DNA of 64,000 bases from Nymphaea colorata (GCF_008831285.2 NC_045149.1:10628417-10692416); one strand, 5' to 3'; positions 1 to 12,443 are shown, numbered from the stretch's first letter. Made by a program: numbers and translations. The notes: generated by a model not told the origin, from the letters alone.

Positions 1-1268
1 TTGAAGAAATTAACATTGGCACGTTAGAGAATCCAAAGATTTTGCAAATCGGAACAAGTCTTTCAGTAGAAGAAAGAAAAGAGTTGATGGACTTCCTCAA
101 AGAGCATCAAGAAGCCTTTGCATCGATTTTAGAGATTTGAATAAAACCACACCAAAAGGACGACTTTTCACTTCCAAACATTGACTTGTTGGTAAACAGT
201 ACCGCAGGCCATGTTATGTTCTCCTTTATGAATGGATATTCTGGCTATAACCAAATTTAGTTGACAGCTCAAGATCAACCCAAAACATTATTTACAATTT
301 CATGGGACACCTTTTGCTATACCATAATGCCATTTGGTCTGAAGAATGCTGGGGCAACATATCAAAGGGCTATGGCAGCTATCTTTCATGATCAAATGCA
401 TCAAATCATGGATGCTGTGCGGATGATCTACTAATTAAGTAAAAAACAAGGGAGAATCATATCAACATTCTCTCTCAAGTTTTTGATAGACTCTTATAAG
501 CTTAGATTGAATCCACAAAAATGTGTATTTGGTGTAGAATCTGATAAGCTTTTGGGATTTATGGTCAGCAAAAAGAGAATCGAAATGGATCCCTCCAAAG
601 CAAAGGTGATTGTTGAGATGTTACCACCAACAAATCTTAAGGAGCTACGCAGCTTGCAAGGCAGAATTCAGTCAATCAGAAGTTTATATCTAATCTTTTC
701 ATGAGATGTGAACCCTTCAACCATTTACTACGTGAAGGAGTCAAGTTATGTCAAGCCTCATTAAAAAAGATGAAGAAGTATCTTCTTTACCCACCAATTT
801 AAAACCCCCAATTCTGGAGAAACCACTACTTCTTTACATCACAGTTAACAATTCAGCCTTTGGTGGATTTTTGGCTCAATATGAAGAAGGATGTCGAATA
901 GAACATGTCATCTATTACATCAGCAGGACATTTGTGTAATATGAAAAGAATTATTCCCACATGAAAAAAACTTGCTTAACCTTGATATGGATGTGTCAAA
1001 AATTGAGGCATTATCTACTATCATGCAAGGTCAAAATTTTATCCAAACTCAATCCACTTAAATATATCCTTGAGCAGCCATTTCTAAATGGAAGGATAGC
1101 AAAGTGGCAGGTTTTGTTGATGCAATATGATTTGGAATATGTGTCACAGAAATCAATAAAGGGTCAAGCCATCGCAGATCAATTGGCAAATTTTCCTCTA
1201 TCTGAAGAAATTAAAACAAACGATGATTTTTCAGATGAGCAAATCCTAACGACCGAACCAGAGCAAAT
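1..1268 (+). pseudogene. Tat-type pol fragment: reverse transcriptase and first RNase H, broken
   Basis: The protease-RT linker reads EEINIGTLENPKILQIGTSL in frame 3 from base 3. Near 115-125 it jumps directly to the IDFRDLNKTTPK motif of the RT fingers, so roughly 100 residues between linker and fingers are missing. MPFGLKNAGATYQRAM follows (about 329-376). The catalytic YVDD box near 415-432 is destroyed by a small frameshift; only DDLL can still be read. The RT thumb/connection (LNPQKCVFGV, LLGFMVS) spans about 507-700. The Ty3-type RNase H (LLYITVNNSAFGGFLAQ, KCQKLRHYLL-like region, ISRTF) spans about 800-1200. At least four frame changes or stops occur. No product is expected. Confidence 0.8.
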
Positions 1269-1289
1269 TTGGGACCAAAAAAGAAAATG

Positions 1290-1870
1290 ATTCCGTACTC
1301 CTTCAATTTAAATTTCTCCTTCACGCATAATATGGCAGACTACGAGGCCCTAATTCAAGGGATCAAAATTCTTCTCAAATTTAAAGTGCAAAGAGTTCAC
1401 ATTTTTGGAGATTCTCTGTTAGTTGTCAGTCAAGTCAATGGGGATTGGCAAGTTAAAGATCAGAAATTGATCCCATATCAAGAGTTAACAACTTCCTTCT
1501 TAAAACAATTCTAGGAATATCAACTCATACATGTCAAAACAGAATTTAACCCATTGCGAATAGTTTGGCTAGTTTAGGCTCCACCATCGCCTTCAAACCT
1601 GGAGAATCTGTTAGATCTTTTGAAGTAGGAAGACTCGAACAACCATCCTTTGTCATACCAGAATAGGTGTTAGAAGTAGAAAGTAGAAAAACACCATGGT
1701 ATCAGAACATAAAAAAATTTCTCCTGACAGGAACACTTCCACCTGAAATGTCTCAAAAAGAGCAAAGAGCTCTGAGACACATATAATCAAGATATTTCAT
1801 TTTAGCTGACATCCTAACAGAAGAGGATTCAACACAAAATATGCTAGATGTCTCGATACAAATGAGGCAT
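1290..1870 (+). pseudogene. Tat-type additional RNase H domain and linker to integrase, broken
   Basis: The segment MADYEALIQGIKILLKFKV followed by VHIFGDSLLVVSQVNGDW (about 1332-1446) matches the second, archaeal-type RNase H that plant Tat elements carry after their own RNase H. The E in YEAL and the D in GDSLLV correspond to conserved acidic residues of the RNase H fold. A stop at 1512-1514 follows KQF. After it, recognisable linker (APPSPSNLENL-like, then TLPPEMSQKEQRALRH near 1735-1785) continues in shifting frames towards the integrase. The domain assignment identifies the lineage; the copy cannot encode a working enzyme. Confidence 0.75.
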
Positions 1871-2941
1871 TAGAAGTCATTCAAGAAGCCCATGAAGGAA
1901 TCTACGAGGGACACGTAGGGTATCAGACCCTCGTCAAGTAGATAGTTAGAGCATGGTACTATTGGCCCACAATGCAAAGAGATTGTCACCAATTTGTCAA
2001 GAAATACAACAAATGTCAGATGCATGCACCATCAATTCATGCTTCAGTAGCATACCTTCATTCGGTCAGCTCACCCTGGCTGTTCTTTATGTGGGCCTTC
2101 GACGTGGTCAGTCCAATCAATCCACTTGCCTCAAATGGACAGGTATTTTCTTGTAGCTACAGATTATGTCACCAAATGGGTCAAAGCAATCACATTAAAA
2201 ACAGTTAAAGGACGACATATGGTGCCCTTCATTCACAAAAAACTTTTGTGTAGATTCGACATCCCGCATGATATCGTTTCTGACAATGATACTCATTTTA
2301 AAAATAAGAAAATGCGTAATCTCTGTGATAAATACAAAATACAACATCACTTTTTCGCCCCGTATTACCCTCAAGGTAATGGTCAGGCAGAAGCAACCAA
2401 CAAGATTTTGATTCGTGTCTTAGAAAGGACTGTTGACACATGCTAGGATTGGCACGAGAAAATGCACAATGCACTTTGGTCATATCGAACCACAATCTGA
2501 ACACCTAACAATGCTACACCAGCAGAATTAATATATGGAACGGAAATTGTCCTTCCATTACATATCCAAAAACCAACAATGAAATTTGCTGCACTCATTG
2601 AACTCCCAATTAGCAAGTACCAAAAGAAGAGACTTGCTCAATTAGACCTCTTAGGTGAGAAAAAACTACAAGCGGCAGAGCATGCTGAAGTCTATCACAA
2701 GAGAGTCACCCGACATAATGCCAAATCGGTCATTGAAAGAAAATTTCAGGTAAATGATCTTGTACTAAGATCTATAGTTCCACTCAGGAGTAGACCCAAA
2801 GGGAAATGGGCACCAAACTTGGAAGGACCATATATCGTCAAAGAGGTTCTACCTCACAATTCTTATCAGCTGATTGACACCGATGGGGTCGAAATCCCTG
2901 ATCCAATTAAGGCTTTGCATCTCAAGAAATTCTACACTTGA
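1870..2941 (+). pseudogene. Tat-type integrase and C-terminal domain, broken
   Basis: The zinc-binding region (AWYYWPTMQRDCHQFVKKY then KCQMHAP, about 1950-2030) precedes the catalytic core. In the core, FDVV near 2098-2109 supplies the first Asp, SDNDTHFKNK near 2278-2310 the second, and QGNGQAEATNK near 2373-2406 the Glu. A stop at 2443-2445 and frame changes near 2126 and 2480-2580 break the chain. The last open segment, 2579-2941, has the typical ending with KVNDLVLR-like text, KGKWAPNLEGPYIVKEVL and LKKFYT just before the stop, which is where Tat pol normally ends. This fixes the element's + orientation. Confidence 0.8.
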
Positions 2942-3790
2942 ATTTGTAATTCAAAAATTTCAAAACGATTGTGTTTTGATATGCACATTCTTACCAATTT
3001 TCAAATCAACTAAGGGGCATAGTATCCCTTAGAGAAAGTTTCAAAAATGCATAAAATTTTTCAAAATTTTTCAAACTCAGCCCATGTCTTGAGGACAATA
3101 GCAAGGGCATTGACTTGAGCTATACAAGAAATTCCCAATGAAATTGAGGGATTAATGTATAGCAATTAATGTTGATCCCGACAATTGGCACTTGTAAAGG
3201 TCTATCATGAAACGCCATAAGAAAAAACCCTTCTAAACTAAAAGAGCTTGGCAAGATGCAAGAAAAAGCTATCAAGCAAAGTGAGTTGAGCGATGAGCTC
3301 GGGGTGAGTGTAGTTGTTCCTCTGGTTCAAAGCTGTACAGGCAGGGATGGGCATACGACCTATGCTAACCCCATGAAGCTAAAAAGCAATCCATGAACAT
3401 TTTGCTCATATTAAGTCTCCTAAAGCCTTCTAAATTCGAGTAAGTAAATCCGATGAGTGTTTTACACTTGGTGCCCTAAAGCCAACTGGTCTGGGAGTTA
3501 CCGACCCAAAGCTCGCTACAAGGGTTCAAAAGAAAAGCCCGATAGATTTGATATTGGACAAAACAAACTACACAAAACCACCAAAGCAGTGGAACTCTAT
3601 AGTTGCTTTTGGGTGATGAGGAATTTCCCCCCAGGGGTGAAGGGTAGCTCCAAAAAGAAAATCAAAAGTAAAAAGCTCAAGCCAATAAGTGAAAAACTAA
3701 GTAAAAATGAGAGAAAAAGCACTTGACGATGGTCTAGAAGACGTCAAGGGCTAAGTTCTCCAAGCATCAAATGCAAAAACTTTCACAATT
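2942..3790 (+). other. 3' untranslated region of the Tat element
   Basis: Non-coding stretch between the integrase stop and the presumed 3' LTR. It holds AAGGGGCATAGTATCCC at about 3012-3028 and a TTGAGGACAATAGCAAGGGC stretch (about 3089-3108) of the kind found downstream of pol in Tat elements. A short open stretch at 3457-3726 has no recognisable domain and is probably not a gene. I cannot fix the polypurine tract or LTR start. Confidence 0.45.
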
Positions 3791-6700
3791 GAAAATTTTT
3801 TTAACCAACATTAATTCCTCCACATAGTCTCCAGCAAGATTATGAATCCAATTGCAAATGTCATTTTAAATCCAAATCTAATTGCAAAATTCAAATTTTG
3901 ACTTAAATCCAACAATTGGTTCTAATTCAGTTTAGAATGTTATGTGGGACCCACATGTGGGCCCCACCTAGCCCGTGTTGTCAAGAGCCCCCCAAGGGTC
4001 ACGCCCCCCATTTAAAAAAATACATTTTCTTTCAATTAAATAAAAAAAAGTCATTTTCAAAGAGAAATGAATGAGAAACCTAGGAAAAGAGAGACATTTA
4101 TGTCTCTTTCTCTCTTTTTCAACGAGGTCTTCTTTAAAGAGGCGTCAATTTCTAAAAATCAATAACTAGGCTGGTCAAACTCCCCTAACTTACCTAATCC
4201 AGGTAGGTTTGACTAGGGTGCACCCAAATGTGGTGCAAATTTCAGGTAGGTTCAGTCAATTGGGCATAGCACAGTCAAAATGGTAGGTCTATCCCGCAAC
4301 CCAATTAGTTGACGAAAATAGACTTTGACCGAATCGAACCTACTTTGACTAAACTCTGTCCAAGTACAATTCAGCTCAATTAATAGCTTTCTTAGCTCAA
4401 ATTTATCAAATTACCTCAAACAAAGTCAAACTACTCGCAAATGAGATTTGACTTTGGTCAATTGGTTGAAATTGACCAATCTGGACAATTTTGACCTTCT
4501 ATTGTCAAATTGAGATTACAGAGCCTAAATTGGTTCATGAATGACACATATACATTTGAATTTGTCAAATATATAAATAAAATACCAAATTCAAATTCAA
4601 TATTTCAAACCAAAGTTTGATTCAGTTGAAATCAATCTTTAATCAAGTTATGGATGAAAATACTCATTTCGAACCAAATTTGATAGAATTTTCAAATTTT
4701 ATTCAAATTTAAATTGAATTATCATAATTCAATGGCATTTTGAGCTTAGTAACTAGGTTTTAACCTAATAAGCTCGATTTCAAGCAAAGAAAAAAAATAA
4801 ATAGTACAAAATAAGCAAAAACCCTATGTAAGGGCATTTTCGTCTGATATTTTGGTCAAAGTTGGTCAGCTAGCTCTGAACCAATGTTGACAAACCTAGC
4901 CCAGCCCACCTAACTCGTGTAAATGGACTAAGAATGGTCAATTAGAGCCTTTAAACCCTATTTAACCTACTTTACAAGTCCCCAAGGGCAGAATCAAGTT
5001 CCCAAGGTGAGTTTAGAAGGTGGCTAAACCCACCTCCTCTCCTTGGCCACCAAGGAGGAGGATGAAAATTTGAAGATTCCATCAAGTTGCTGCAGCTAAG
5101 GAGCTAGGAGAGAGAAGCCAAGGAGGAGAAAGAAGATTCATCCAAACCTTCTTCCCCTCACTCTCATTTTCTTCTTCATTTCCTCTATTCTCTCTATCGA
5201 TTTTGCTAAGTTAGGGTGCTTAAGTGAACCCTTAGGATTTTCATGGTGAGAAGCTCTCTTTCCCACTTCAAATTCCAGCAAGCAAGTTATTCTTATTGTA
5301 ACTTTGCTAAGCTCGAATCCAATGTTGGAATCTTGCTTAGGATTGCTCGATTTCGAAAACAAGTGAAGAACAAGAACAAGCATCAAGACCAACCGCAAGG
5401 TAGGTGATTTCAAGTCATTTCGCTTATACTTTAGCTTCTGGTTGGTTCATTTTAATTTCAGCAATTTGAGCTGGGGGTTTATTTTCATTTATTTTATATC
5501 TGAAAATAATGTCCAGCTAGGAGAAACCTACGATTGAGTGTACCTGTTAATGCATAATACATGCATGTGTCTGTTTTTCTTAAAGATGAACCCATGTATC
5601 AAGTTTTGAAAAAGGGCCCCAAGGCCACGTCCCTTTCAAAACAACAAGCTTAAAACCATTTTGAATTCCTCACCATGAGAGAATCCCATGGTGAGAAGAG
5701 TGATTTTGCTGCAACATATGTAATGAAAGCGCCTATTAGGGAATGATACATTCTTATGAATGTGATCCACCCTTGTATGGCAAAATTATGGATGAATTAG
5801 CTTGAGCATTGTCTTGTTTTCTTTCTCATTTGAAGTCATGTGGATTCATGTCTTTCAATTTAATTGATCAAGGGTGGTAAAGGAGATTAGAAACAAGTTT
5901 TCAATCTTCCTACAAAAAAGAACCCAGCCATGAATCATCATGATTCATGAGTGATGCGGTCCCTTGATAAAATTTCGTTTTGAAGAGTAGGGTACGTATA
6001 TATATATATTGTTATATATATACACGTGCAATATCTTGTTAAAAATCATTTTCTCCGTTTAAAATCAGGTTGGAACACATTTTCAAACTGGGTTTTTTAA
6101 GAAAGGGGGATCATTTTGTTGATTTTCGTAGTACAAGGCTATGAAATCATTTCATTTCATCTTAAATTTGCTTTTATTTTTAGCAATTCATACGAAAGGT
6201 GTATGTAAGTTGTTGAAATCAGACCATGTTTTGTTGAAATTAGCTTAATAATGTCAAATTTTATATATTTGTGATGCTAATTTTCGGCTACAAAGTGATC
6301 GAGTTTTAAAGAACAATAAAAAAGTTCTACTCCTACCTAATCGGCTCTCTAAAAGCCTTTTAGAAATTTCTGATTTCCTTCACCAATTTTTAGACTTACA
6401 TGTGATTGATTGAGTCTCAAAAACAATGTAAGATCACATTTCAACAACCATAATCTTTGTATCCCTTAAAGAACAAGATCAAAAGTGTACTCATAGTCCA
6501 AGAAATGAATGGATCTTATAGGACAAGAATATAAAGTTTTGTTTGATCTTGAAAAAAAAAGTTTTTAGAACTCCACGACATGAACGAGAATATGTGGCAC
6601 ATGAATGAACGAGAATATGTGGCACATGATCTTTGGCAACTTGATGCTTAGTTTGTATGGAGTAAAACTGAATTTCATCATTTTTAAAGAGTCAAACACT

Positions 6701-7788
6701 CTTAGAATCAATATTTTAACTTTAATCCATTTAAATTAGAATAAAATCTGATTTTTATGTCAATTTTGAAGAAAAATGATGATATCCACATTTCTTCTAT
6801 ATTTTAAAGTTTGATTTCATCCTTATTTGCCTAATTCTTAATTGTTTTGAGTTTCTTATCCATGACTCAAGCTTATGGACTACATCTCTAATTCATATGT
6901 TTAACAATACAATAAGCACATTTGGAGAAAGTCTTACATTTTAATTAAAATCAATCTTCATTGTATGACGTATGATTGCAGTGAATGAATCTTGAGAAAT
7001 TATGAGAGAGAGAAGAATGAATGTTTCATATAGTTTCTCTTCTTATTTCATGCATTCAGTTTCACTTAAAATCAATAGCACCATGTGCATATTCTCAAGA
7101 AGTTAAGTGATTCAACTTTGAGTTGCAAAAAGTCACCAAGTCATATTGCAACAAGAATTTGTAAACTTCATTTAACTTCCAAAGAAAACATAAGCAATGC
7201 ATTCATAATTTCAATCAAAATATGTTTAGAAAACAATACGTTTTCTAACAATTTGGGCCTATGTCCATCAAAAGAATGAACTTTACACAAGTTTTTAAAT
7301 ATTTTAGATCAAATCACACGATTTGGCAAAAGAAGAATTCAAAATCGATTTTGATCACAAGATGATCATCATTTCAACTCATGAATCAAAATGAGTTCAC
7401 AATAAAGAACTCAATTTCAAAATTTCTAAGAATTGTGGATTTCAAATGACACCAACACCAAGGTTTTCAAATCAATTTAAAAACCCTCCAATTTTCAAAT
7501 CAAAGGAATCCATTTTAAAAACAAGTTAAAATCACTTATAAACTTTGGATTTTGAATCCAAAACCTCAATGCATAAGCATATAAGACTTGCATCAATAAC
7601 TCGTACAAGATCCAAAAGATTCTTAGTGATTGGTCCAATTACCCCTATTAAAGGCGGCAGGAATACTTGGACCTCGTACCGACGGGCGGATCCCCTTTCT
7701 CTTAAAATTTTTTTTCAAAACCCCAATTTTAAAAGAATTTGCTTATTCGCATTTCGACCCCCTTTGAGAAAGGGGTGGGGTGCGAACA
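3791..7788 (+). repeat. Probable 3' LTR of the Tat element (start approximate)
   Basis: About 4 kb of AT-rich, gene-free DNA ending in a short GC-richer block (7640-7788). That end block, with GGCAGGAAT, GATCCCCTTTCTC and GGGGTGGGGTGCGAACA, has a related block in reverse orientation at 27333-27480. It also contains TTGACC/GGTCAA-rich text (4180-4520), a small TA run (5995-6023) and a 26-bp tandem repeat with GAACGAGAATATGTGGCACA at about 6580-6630. LTRs of several kb are usual in this lineage. No convincing host gene is present. Confidence 0.45.
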
Positions 7789-8269
7789 GTGACATTATGG
7801 GACATTAAATCTAAACCGATTGAAGTCACTCACATTAATCTCTATCTTGCTGTTTATCTCTCTCCCTTCCCTTCTTTTCTAATGGCAGAGCAGCCCTCAC
7901 CTTGCTATGGCTGGTGGGCCGCAGGAGAGGGGGGGGGGGTGCTCTCCCGATGCACTCTACCCAACGTCGGATGAAGGGTTCCCCCACTATGGGAGAGCCC
8001 TAGATATTTCCTTCTCTCTAGGGGTGGAGCCAGAAAGTTTTCATGAGAGAGGTAGAATTAAAGTTTCTAAAGTTTGACGGAGGCCAAAATACCATTTTTC
8101 ACAATTTTTATATAAAACAAGTAAAATTTTCTAAAATTTACATGTAAATTTTTTTTTTTTTTGAGGTAAAGCTGGGGCTCATGCACCTGCTTTTCTCCAA
8201 TAGGGCTGCCACTGGTGGTGGGTGGTGGAGTTTGATGTAAAAAAAATCAATCAAGGCATCTATGTGAAA

Positions 8270-8312
<43 letters not shown>

Positions 8313-8320
8313 AATTACAT
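7789..8320. other. Gene-free spacer with hAT-like remnant and (TA)n microsatellite
   Basis: A G-run at 7931-7939 is followed at about 8022 by GGGGTGGAGCCAGAAAG, resembling the CAGTGGCGGAGCCAG end of the hAT elements at 50575 and 59854, and then by the AT-rich text typical just inside those ends. The other end was not found. A (TA)n run occupies 8271-8310. No coding potential recognised. Confidence 0.4.
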
Positions 8321-9650
8321 CGTCAATAAGCTTAGGAAAAAAAATTCACATGTTCAACTAGATCCGCAATCTTGACCGCCCATCTTAATGATAGACAATA
8401 GAAAGTATGAGGATCAAGTAATTGTAGTTGCAATAGAAAATGACTTGAGAGATGGCCAGGTTTATTTTGCTAAATGCTGAATGATTGTAATCACATTATC
8501 AATCAGACTGTGTTAAATGCGCCTGTAAATGGAAAAAGTTTCCATAAAGCAGCTTTAAAACATTTTAAAGCCAAAACATTTGGTAAAACCACTATTAACT
8601 TCTCATCTCAATCCTCTTAAAGTAACTAAGTTTGCCAAGCAAAACAATTCTTTTTATTGTCAATGACACACTTTAATTTTCATTAGAAAAAGACTAATAA
8701 GCAACAAATATAGGTTTTAAACTAAGAAGGGTTACAAAAAGAAAAGTAACGTAGAAGTATAAATGGGTCAGTCTCAATTCATACATGCATCTACAATATC
8801 CAACCAAATAAACAACTCTTCTAACTGGAGAGTACCACAACCAAATAGTAAGGGGTTAGATGTTCGAATCCAGGATCAATCTTATGCTCTAGGGCGTTAT
8901 TTCTTTAAACTACAAATGGTGGCAACCACGATACTTTGGTCACAAGAAAGGCAGGTTGCTTGCTCGATTCTCATGATTCTTATTTTTTTGGATCTTAAAC
9001 AATATAATTGCAACATTCTTGTTGATTGGCGTATTATAATTTATAAAAATGGGGGTATTTGTGTTTTTTTCGGACATTATGTGCTTAACTTCTTCCTCAC
9101 CCAAAAGAAAATTTCATGTAAACTTTTAGTTTTTTTTTTAAATGTGTGAAAATTTTTTATTTTTAGTTACTATACATATATATATTTGTTTTTAAGAAAA
9201 TAATTTTTTTATATTGGTGACAAATTCAAATTTGCCCTGCTGGTCCGGTAGACAGCCAATTTTTCAAAAGAAAATGGTATTATTAAACAAAACCTCGAAC
9301 CCAAAAAAATTGTAATTGAAAAATAAGTTCAATCACGATTACGGCCGCACCCGTCCCCATGTCTATGGGACCCAGTAAGCTGACGTGGAGTGTTTCTAGT
9401 GGCTGACAGTGCAAACGATGTCATTAGAAGCTGAAGATGTCAAGCCCTTTAGCTAGTGGCCATAGCGCTTGGTCTTCGATCTTTGTTACAGTTGACAAAG
9501 AGATTGAAGATGCGTGATATGTTCACGCGTCTCCTTAACTGCACTTGCATTCGTGATCAGCAATATTCATCTCATCGTCTCTATAAATGGCAGCTTCCCT
9601 TTCCTTTTCTTTCTCAATGGAGGATCACCAGAGGAAGAACTCAAGCAAAC
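8321..9650 (+). other. 5' flank of the kiwellin pseudogene (duplicated module)
   Basis: Positions about 8325-8600 are recognisably similar to 33330-33720 upstream of K3. Shared blocks include AGCTTAGGAAAAAAAATTCAC, CATCTTAATGATAGAC and AAAAGTTTCCA. The stretch 8760-9450 shows no gene; 8862-8920 carries GTTCGAATCC and text that resembles 47075-47130, a possible SINE remnant. The proximal part leads to a TATA box at 9582-9588. Confidence 0.5.
9582..9588 (+). promoter_or_regulatory. TATA box of the kiwellin pseudogene
   Basis: TATAAAT lies 63 bp before the start codon at 9651, in the same setting as the TATAAAT boxes of K1 (25512) and K2 (30577). Confidence 0.5.
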
Positions 9651-9883
9651 ATGGCAGCATCTTCGCTACCATCATTCCTTCCTCTCCTCCTCCTCCTCCT
9701 TATGCTTCTCTTGCCATCACCTTCCTTCGCCATCTCCTACTGCAACGGGCCATGCAGAACCCTCAACAACTGCTACGGCCAGCTCATCTGCATCTCTGGC
9801 CGCTGAACGGATGATCCCAATGTCAGAACCCACATCTGCAGTTCTGCTCATGCAAGAATCTTGCACGTTTTATGAGTGTCTTG
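9651..9883 (+). pseudogene. Kiwellin pseudogene (copy 0), stop codon and truncation
   Basis: From the ATG at 9651 the reading frame gives a leucine-rich signal peptide (MAASSLPSFLPLLLLLLMLL, then a cleavage-like SFA), followed by the kiwellin N-terminal motif CNGPC and LICISGR. The next codon is TGA (9804-9806) where K1, K2 and K3 have Cys in GRC. Beyond it the same frame continues kiwellin-like (TDDPNVRTHICS) to about 9845, then similarity is lost. Copia-1 is inserted at 9884. The C-terminal beta-barrel is absent; nothing clearly kiwellin-like resumes right of copia-1 at 15864. The stop needs one C-to-A transversion relative to the sister copies. A short secreted peptide could still be made, but a functional protein is unlikely. 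Confidence 0.8.
9879..9883. repeat. Target-site duplication of copia-1, left copy (TCTTG)
   Basis: TCTTG directly precedes the left LTR and is repeated at 15859-15863 directly after the right LTR. A 5-bp duplication is the rule for Ty1/copia integration. Confidence 0.9.
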
Positions 9884-10358
9884 TGTTGGGATTTATCCCC
9901 ATAACGCATATAAAAAACCAAACGTATATACCCTAAACAGGATCATGCTCATGTTAAATCATTGAAATAAACGAAACCTTAAACTGAAGCGGAAGCGTAC
10001 CTGAATCCATCTGATCTGGTGCACGGGAAGATCGCAGCAGGGTCTTCCAGGGTACGTGCGGCGCGCTTGAGGTCTCTCTCAGATGGGGAAGAGGAAAACC
10101 CTAGAAACCAATGTTTCAGGCAACCCTTGCACGACCCCAGGGACCACTACCATTTTATAATAAAGGACAATTATAGATTCCACCCATCAAAGAGTCCGTA
10201 ATTCTATACCGGTATCTATACATTTCAAAATTACCCCATACCATCTAAAATGACGTAATATCCCAAAATGCAATCACTTAAGTGGATATTCACGTTAAGA
10301 CAGCCATAATGTCTGAAATTCCTCATAGACATATGCCGGCCCACCAAATGATCTTACA
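9884..10358 (-). repeat. copia-1 3' LTR
   Basis: 475 bp, same length as the partner at 15384-15858 with about 13 substitutions and no visible indel. Most differences are C/T or G/A transitions. The LTR contains a small open stretch (10019-10201) that is repeated in the partner and is not a gene. Confidence 0.93.
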
Positions 10359-10779
10359 ATCTCCCACTTGGGTCAAATATGTCTTTATATATTCAGACAT
10401 TACACAAAACCTTAGGAGCTCATAATTGCTATCTTATTAAACGTCATTTCACTAATCTCGTCCATGATCATATCAACACAGAACCAAAGCGGCTTTCGCT
10501 ATATCAAAATTAGCTAAACCTTCAATGATCACAAATGTTAACATAACCAATGACATAGATCTGATATGGATGTATAGCATGAGAATTACATGCAATGTGA
10601 TTACAACATGTCTATTCTCAACTGGTCCAATTTTAAAACCTTATGGAGATCAAAACACAAACACATAAACACAGAATGGAACCAAAGAACTTCAAACTTT
10701 ATTCTGCAAAAAACTGAATATGTGTCCATACATAAGAACAAACAAAATATAAACTCCCACTAAACCAGCACATCATTCA

Positions 10780-12443
10780 AGGATAACACCCCCATATGAA
10801 CGACATGTTCGTGAAAGACCTTATGTGTTAAACCCTTGGTAAGCGGATCCGCAAATCATAGAGTTTGTCCCAATATGCTCTAAAGACACCTGACCATTCT
10901 GTATCCCCTCTTTAACAGCCCAAAAAACTTAATGTTGATGTGCTTCGACTTTGACAAACTATGGCTGTTATAAGAGTACATGACTGCTGAATTATTGTCA
11001 CACAATAACCTTAGTGATCTTTCTACACCATACATAATGCGCAGCCCCGTGACAAAATTCTGCAATCACAAAACTTGATTGAATGCCATTATCTTGGCAC
11101 CCAGCAAAGTCAGAATCTGAATACCCAATGATCTCCCACTGGTCTGACTTCCTGTATGTGAGCATAAAACCTTTTGTTCTTTGTAAGTACCTCAATACCC
11201 TTTTGGCTGCTTTCTAACGATCCATACCAGGATCACTTAAGTATCTGCCTAACATTCCAACGATAAATGCAATATCCGGACGAGTACAAACCTGAGCATA
11301 CATAAGGCTTCCCACAACAGACAAATAGGGAATCCTTTCCATTTCCTTAGATTCGATTTCACTTTTAGGGCACTGTTTGAGACTAAACTTGTCTCCTTTA
11401 GCAACTGGAGTATCTCCTGGTTTACAATCATTCATGTCATATCGCTGAAGCACCTTATTAATGTAGGCTTTTGTGATAATCCAAGAATACCCCGAGAACA
11501 ATCTCGAAATATTTGGACCCCTAATACAAAAGATGCACAACCAAGATCTTTCATGTCAAACTTTGTTGACAAGAAATTCTTAGTTTCATGTAATATGCCT
11601 ACATTATTACTTGCTAGCAATATATCAATGACATATAAAACCAGAAAGATAAATTTGCCTCCACTGAACTTTTGGTATACACATTCATCAACCATATTAG
11701 TTTCGAAACCAAATGAAACTATAACTTGATGAAGTTTGTAATGACTGGAAAACTTGCTTTAGCCCATAGATGGATTTCTTGAGTTTGCAAACCATTTTCT
11801 TTGCATCACCTGAAACAAAGTTTTCTGGTTGCACCATATATATCGTTTCATCAATGTCTCCATTTAGAAACGTTGTTTTAACATCCATCTGATGCAACTC
11901 TAAGTCAAAATAAGCTACAAGTGCCATTATAGTCTTGAAAGAGTCTTTCGACAAAACTGGAGATAAAGTCTCTGTATAATCAATGCCTTCTTTTTGAGTA
12001 AAGCCCTTTGCAGCAAGACGTGTCTTATACCTTTCGATGTTTCCTAATGAATCCCTCTTGGTTTTAAATATCCATTTACAACCAATGGGTTTCACACCTT
12101 CAGGCAAGGGAATAACTTCCCATACGTCATTATCCATCATGGACTTTATTTCCTCATTCATGGCATCCATCCACTCATGAGATTTAGAACTCTTTATTGC
12201 TTGCTGGAGGTTGACAAGATCATCCTCCATTAAGCCCATATCAACATCATGTTCTTGGAGATAAACAAAATCATTTGAAATTGTATTTCTCCTCTCTCTA
12301 GTGGATCTCCTCAGTGGCACCTCTACTTGATTTTCTTGAGGTTGTTGAGTTTGTTCTTCAGTATGGAGATCGACATCATTGCCTTTTTCTGAATAAAGTG
12401 GACTCAGGTCCCTCTTCAAAGGCAATGCTTTTAACCTGATCAC
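10780..12443 (-). pseudogene. copia-1 reverse transcriptase and RNase H, broken
   Basis: Reading right to left: a linker ending in RRSTRERRNT, then the RT start EWMDAMNEEIKSMMDNDVWE, GCKWIFKTKRD and KGFTQKEGIDYTE, then LHQMDVKTTFLNGDIDE (first catalytic Asp intact) and SIYGLKQ. The frame breaks at about 11697. The next segment holds YVIDILLASNN where copia RTs have YVDD, so the second catalytic motif is damaged. KFDMKDLG and LGVQIFRD follow, then the RT tail (GDTPVAKGDKFSL, SLMYAQVCTRPDIAF). RNase H pieces are GYSDSDFAGCQD (about 11115) and LCDNNSAVMYS (about 10980); the terminal KGL-type region is readable to about 10780. Multiple frameshifts make it non-functional. Confidence 0.88.

Larger units (their letters stand above)
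1..7788 (+). mobile_element. Degenerate Ty3/gypsy LTR retrotransposon, Tat lineage (5' end outside window)
   Basis: Pol domains run in the order reverse transcriptase, RNase H, a second RNase H, integrase and integrase C-terminus up to 2941, followed by a long non-coding 3' part. Two RNase H domains in tandem are a mark of the plant Tat/Ogre-type Ty3/gypsy lineage (family knowledge). Every domain is broken by stops or frameshifts, so the copy is dead. Positions 2942 to about 3790 look like the 3' untranslated part, with a purine-rich stretch near 3010. The rest is a probable 3' LTR whose end, GGGGTGCGAACA at about 7777-7788, resembles LTR ends of this group. The 5' LTR, primer site, gag and protease lie left of the window, so no LTR pair or TSD could be compared. 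Confidence 0.8.

Noticed and set aside
7789-7804. GTGACATTATGGGAC after the Tat LTR, loosely like a Tat primer site
   Set aside because: Too few matches; would need the LTR to be a 5' LTR of another copy, for which no gag follows.
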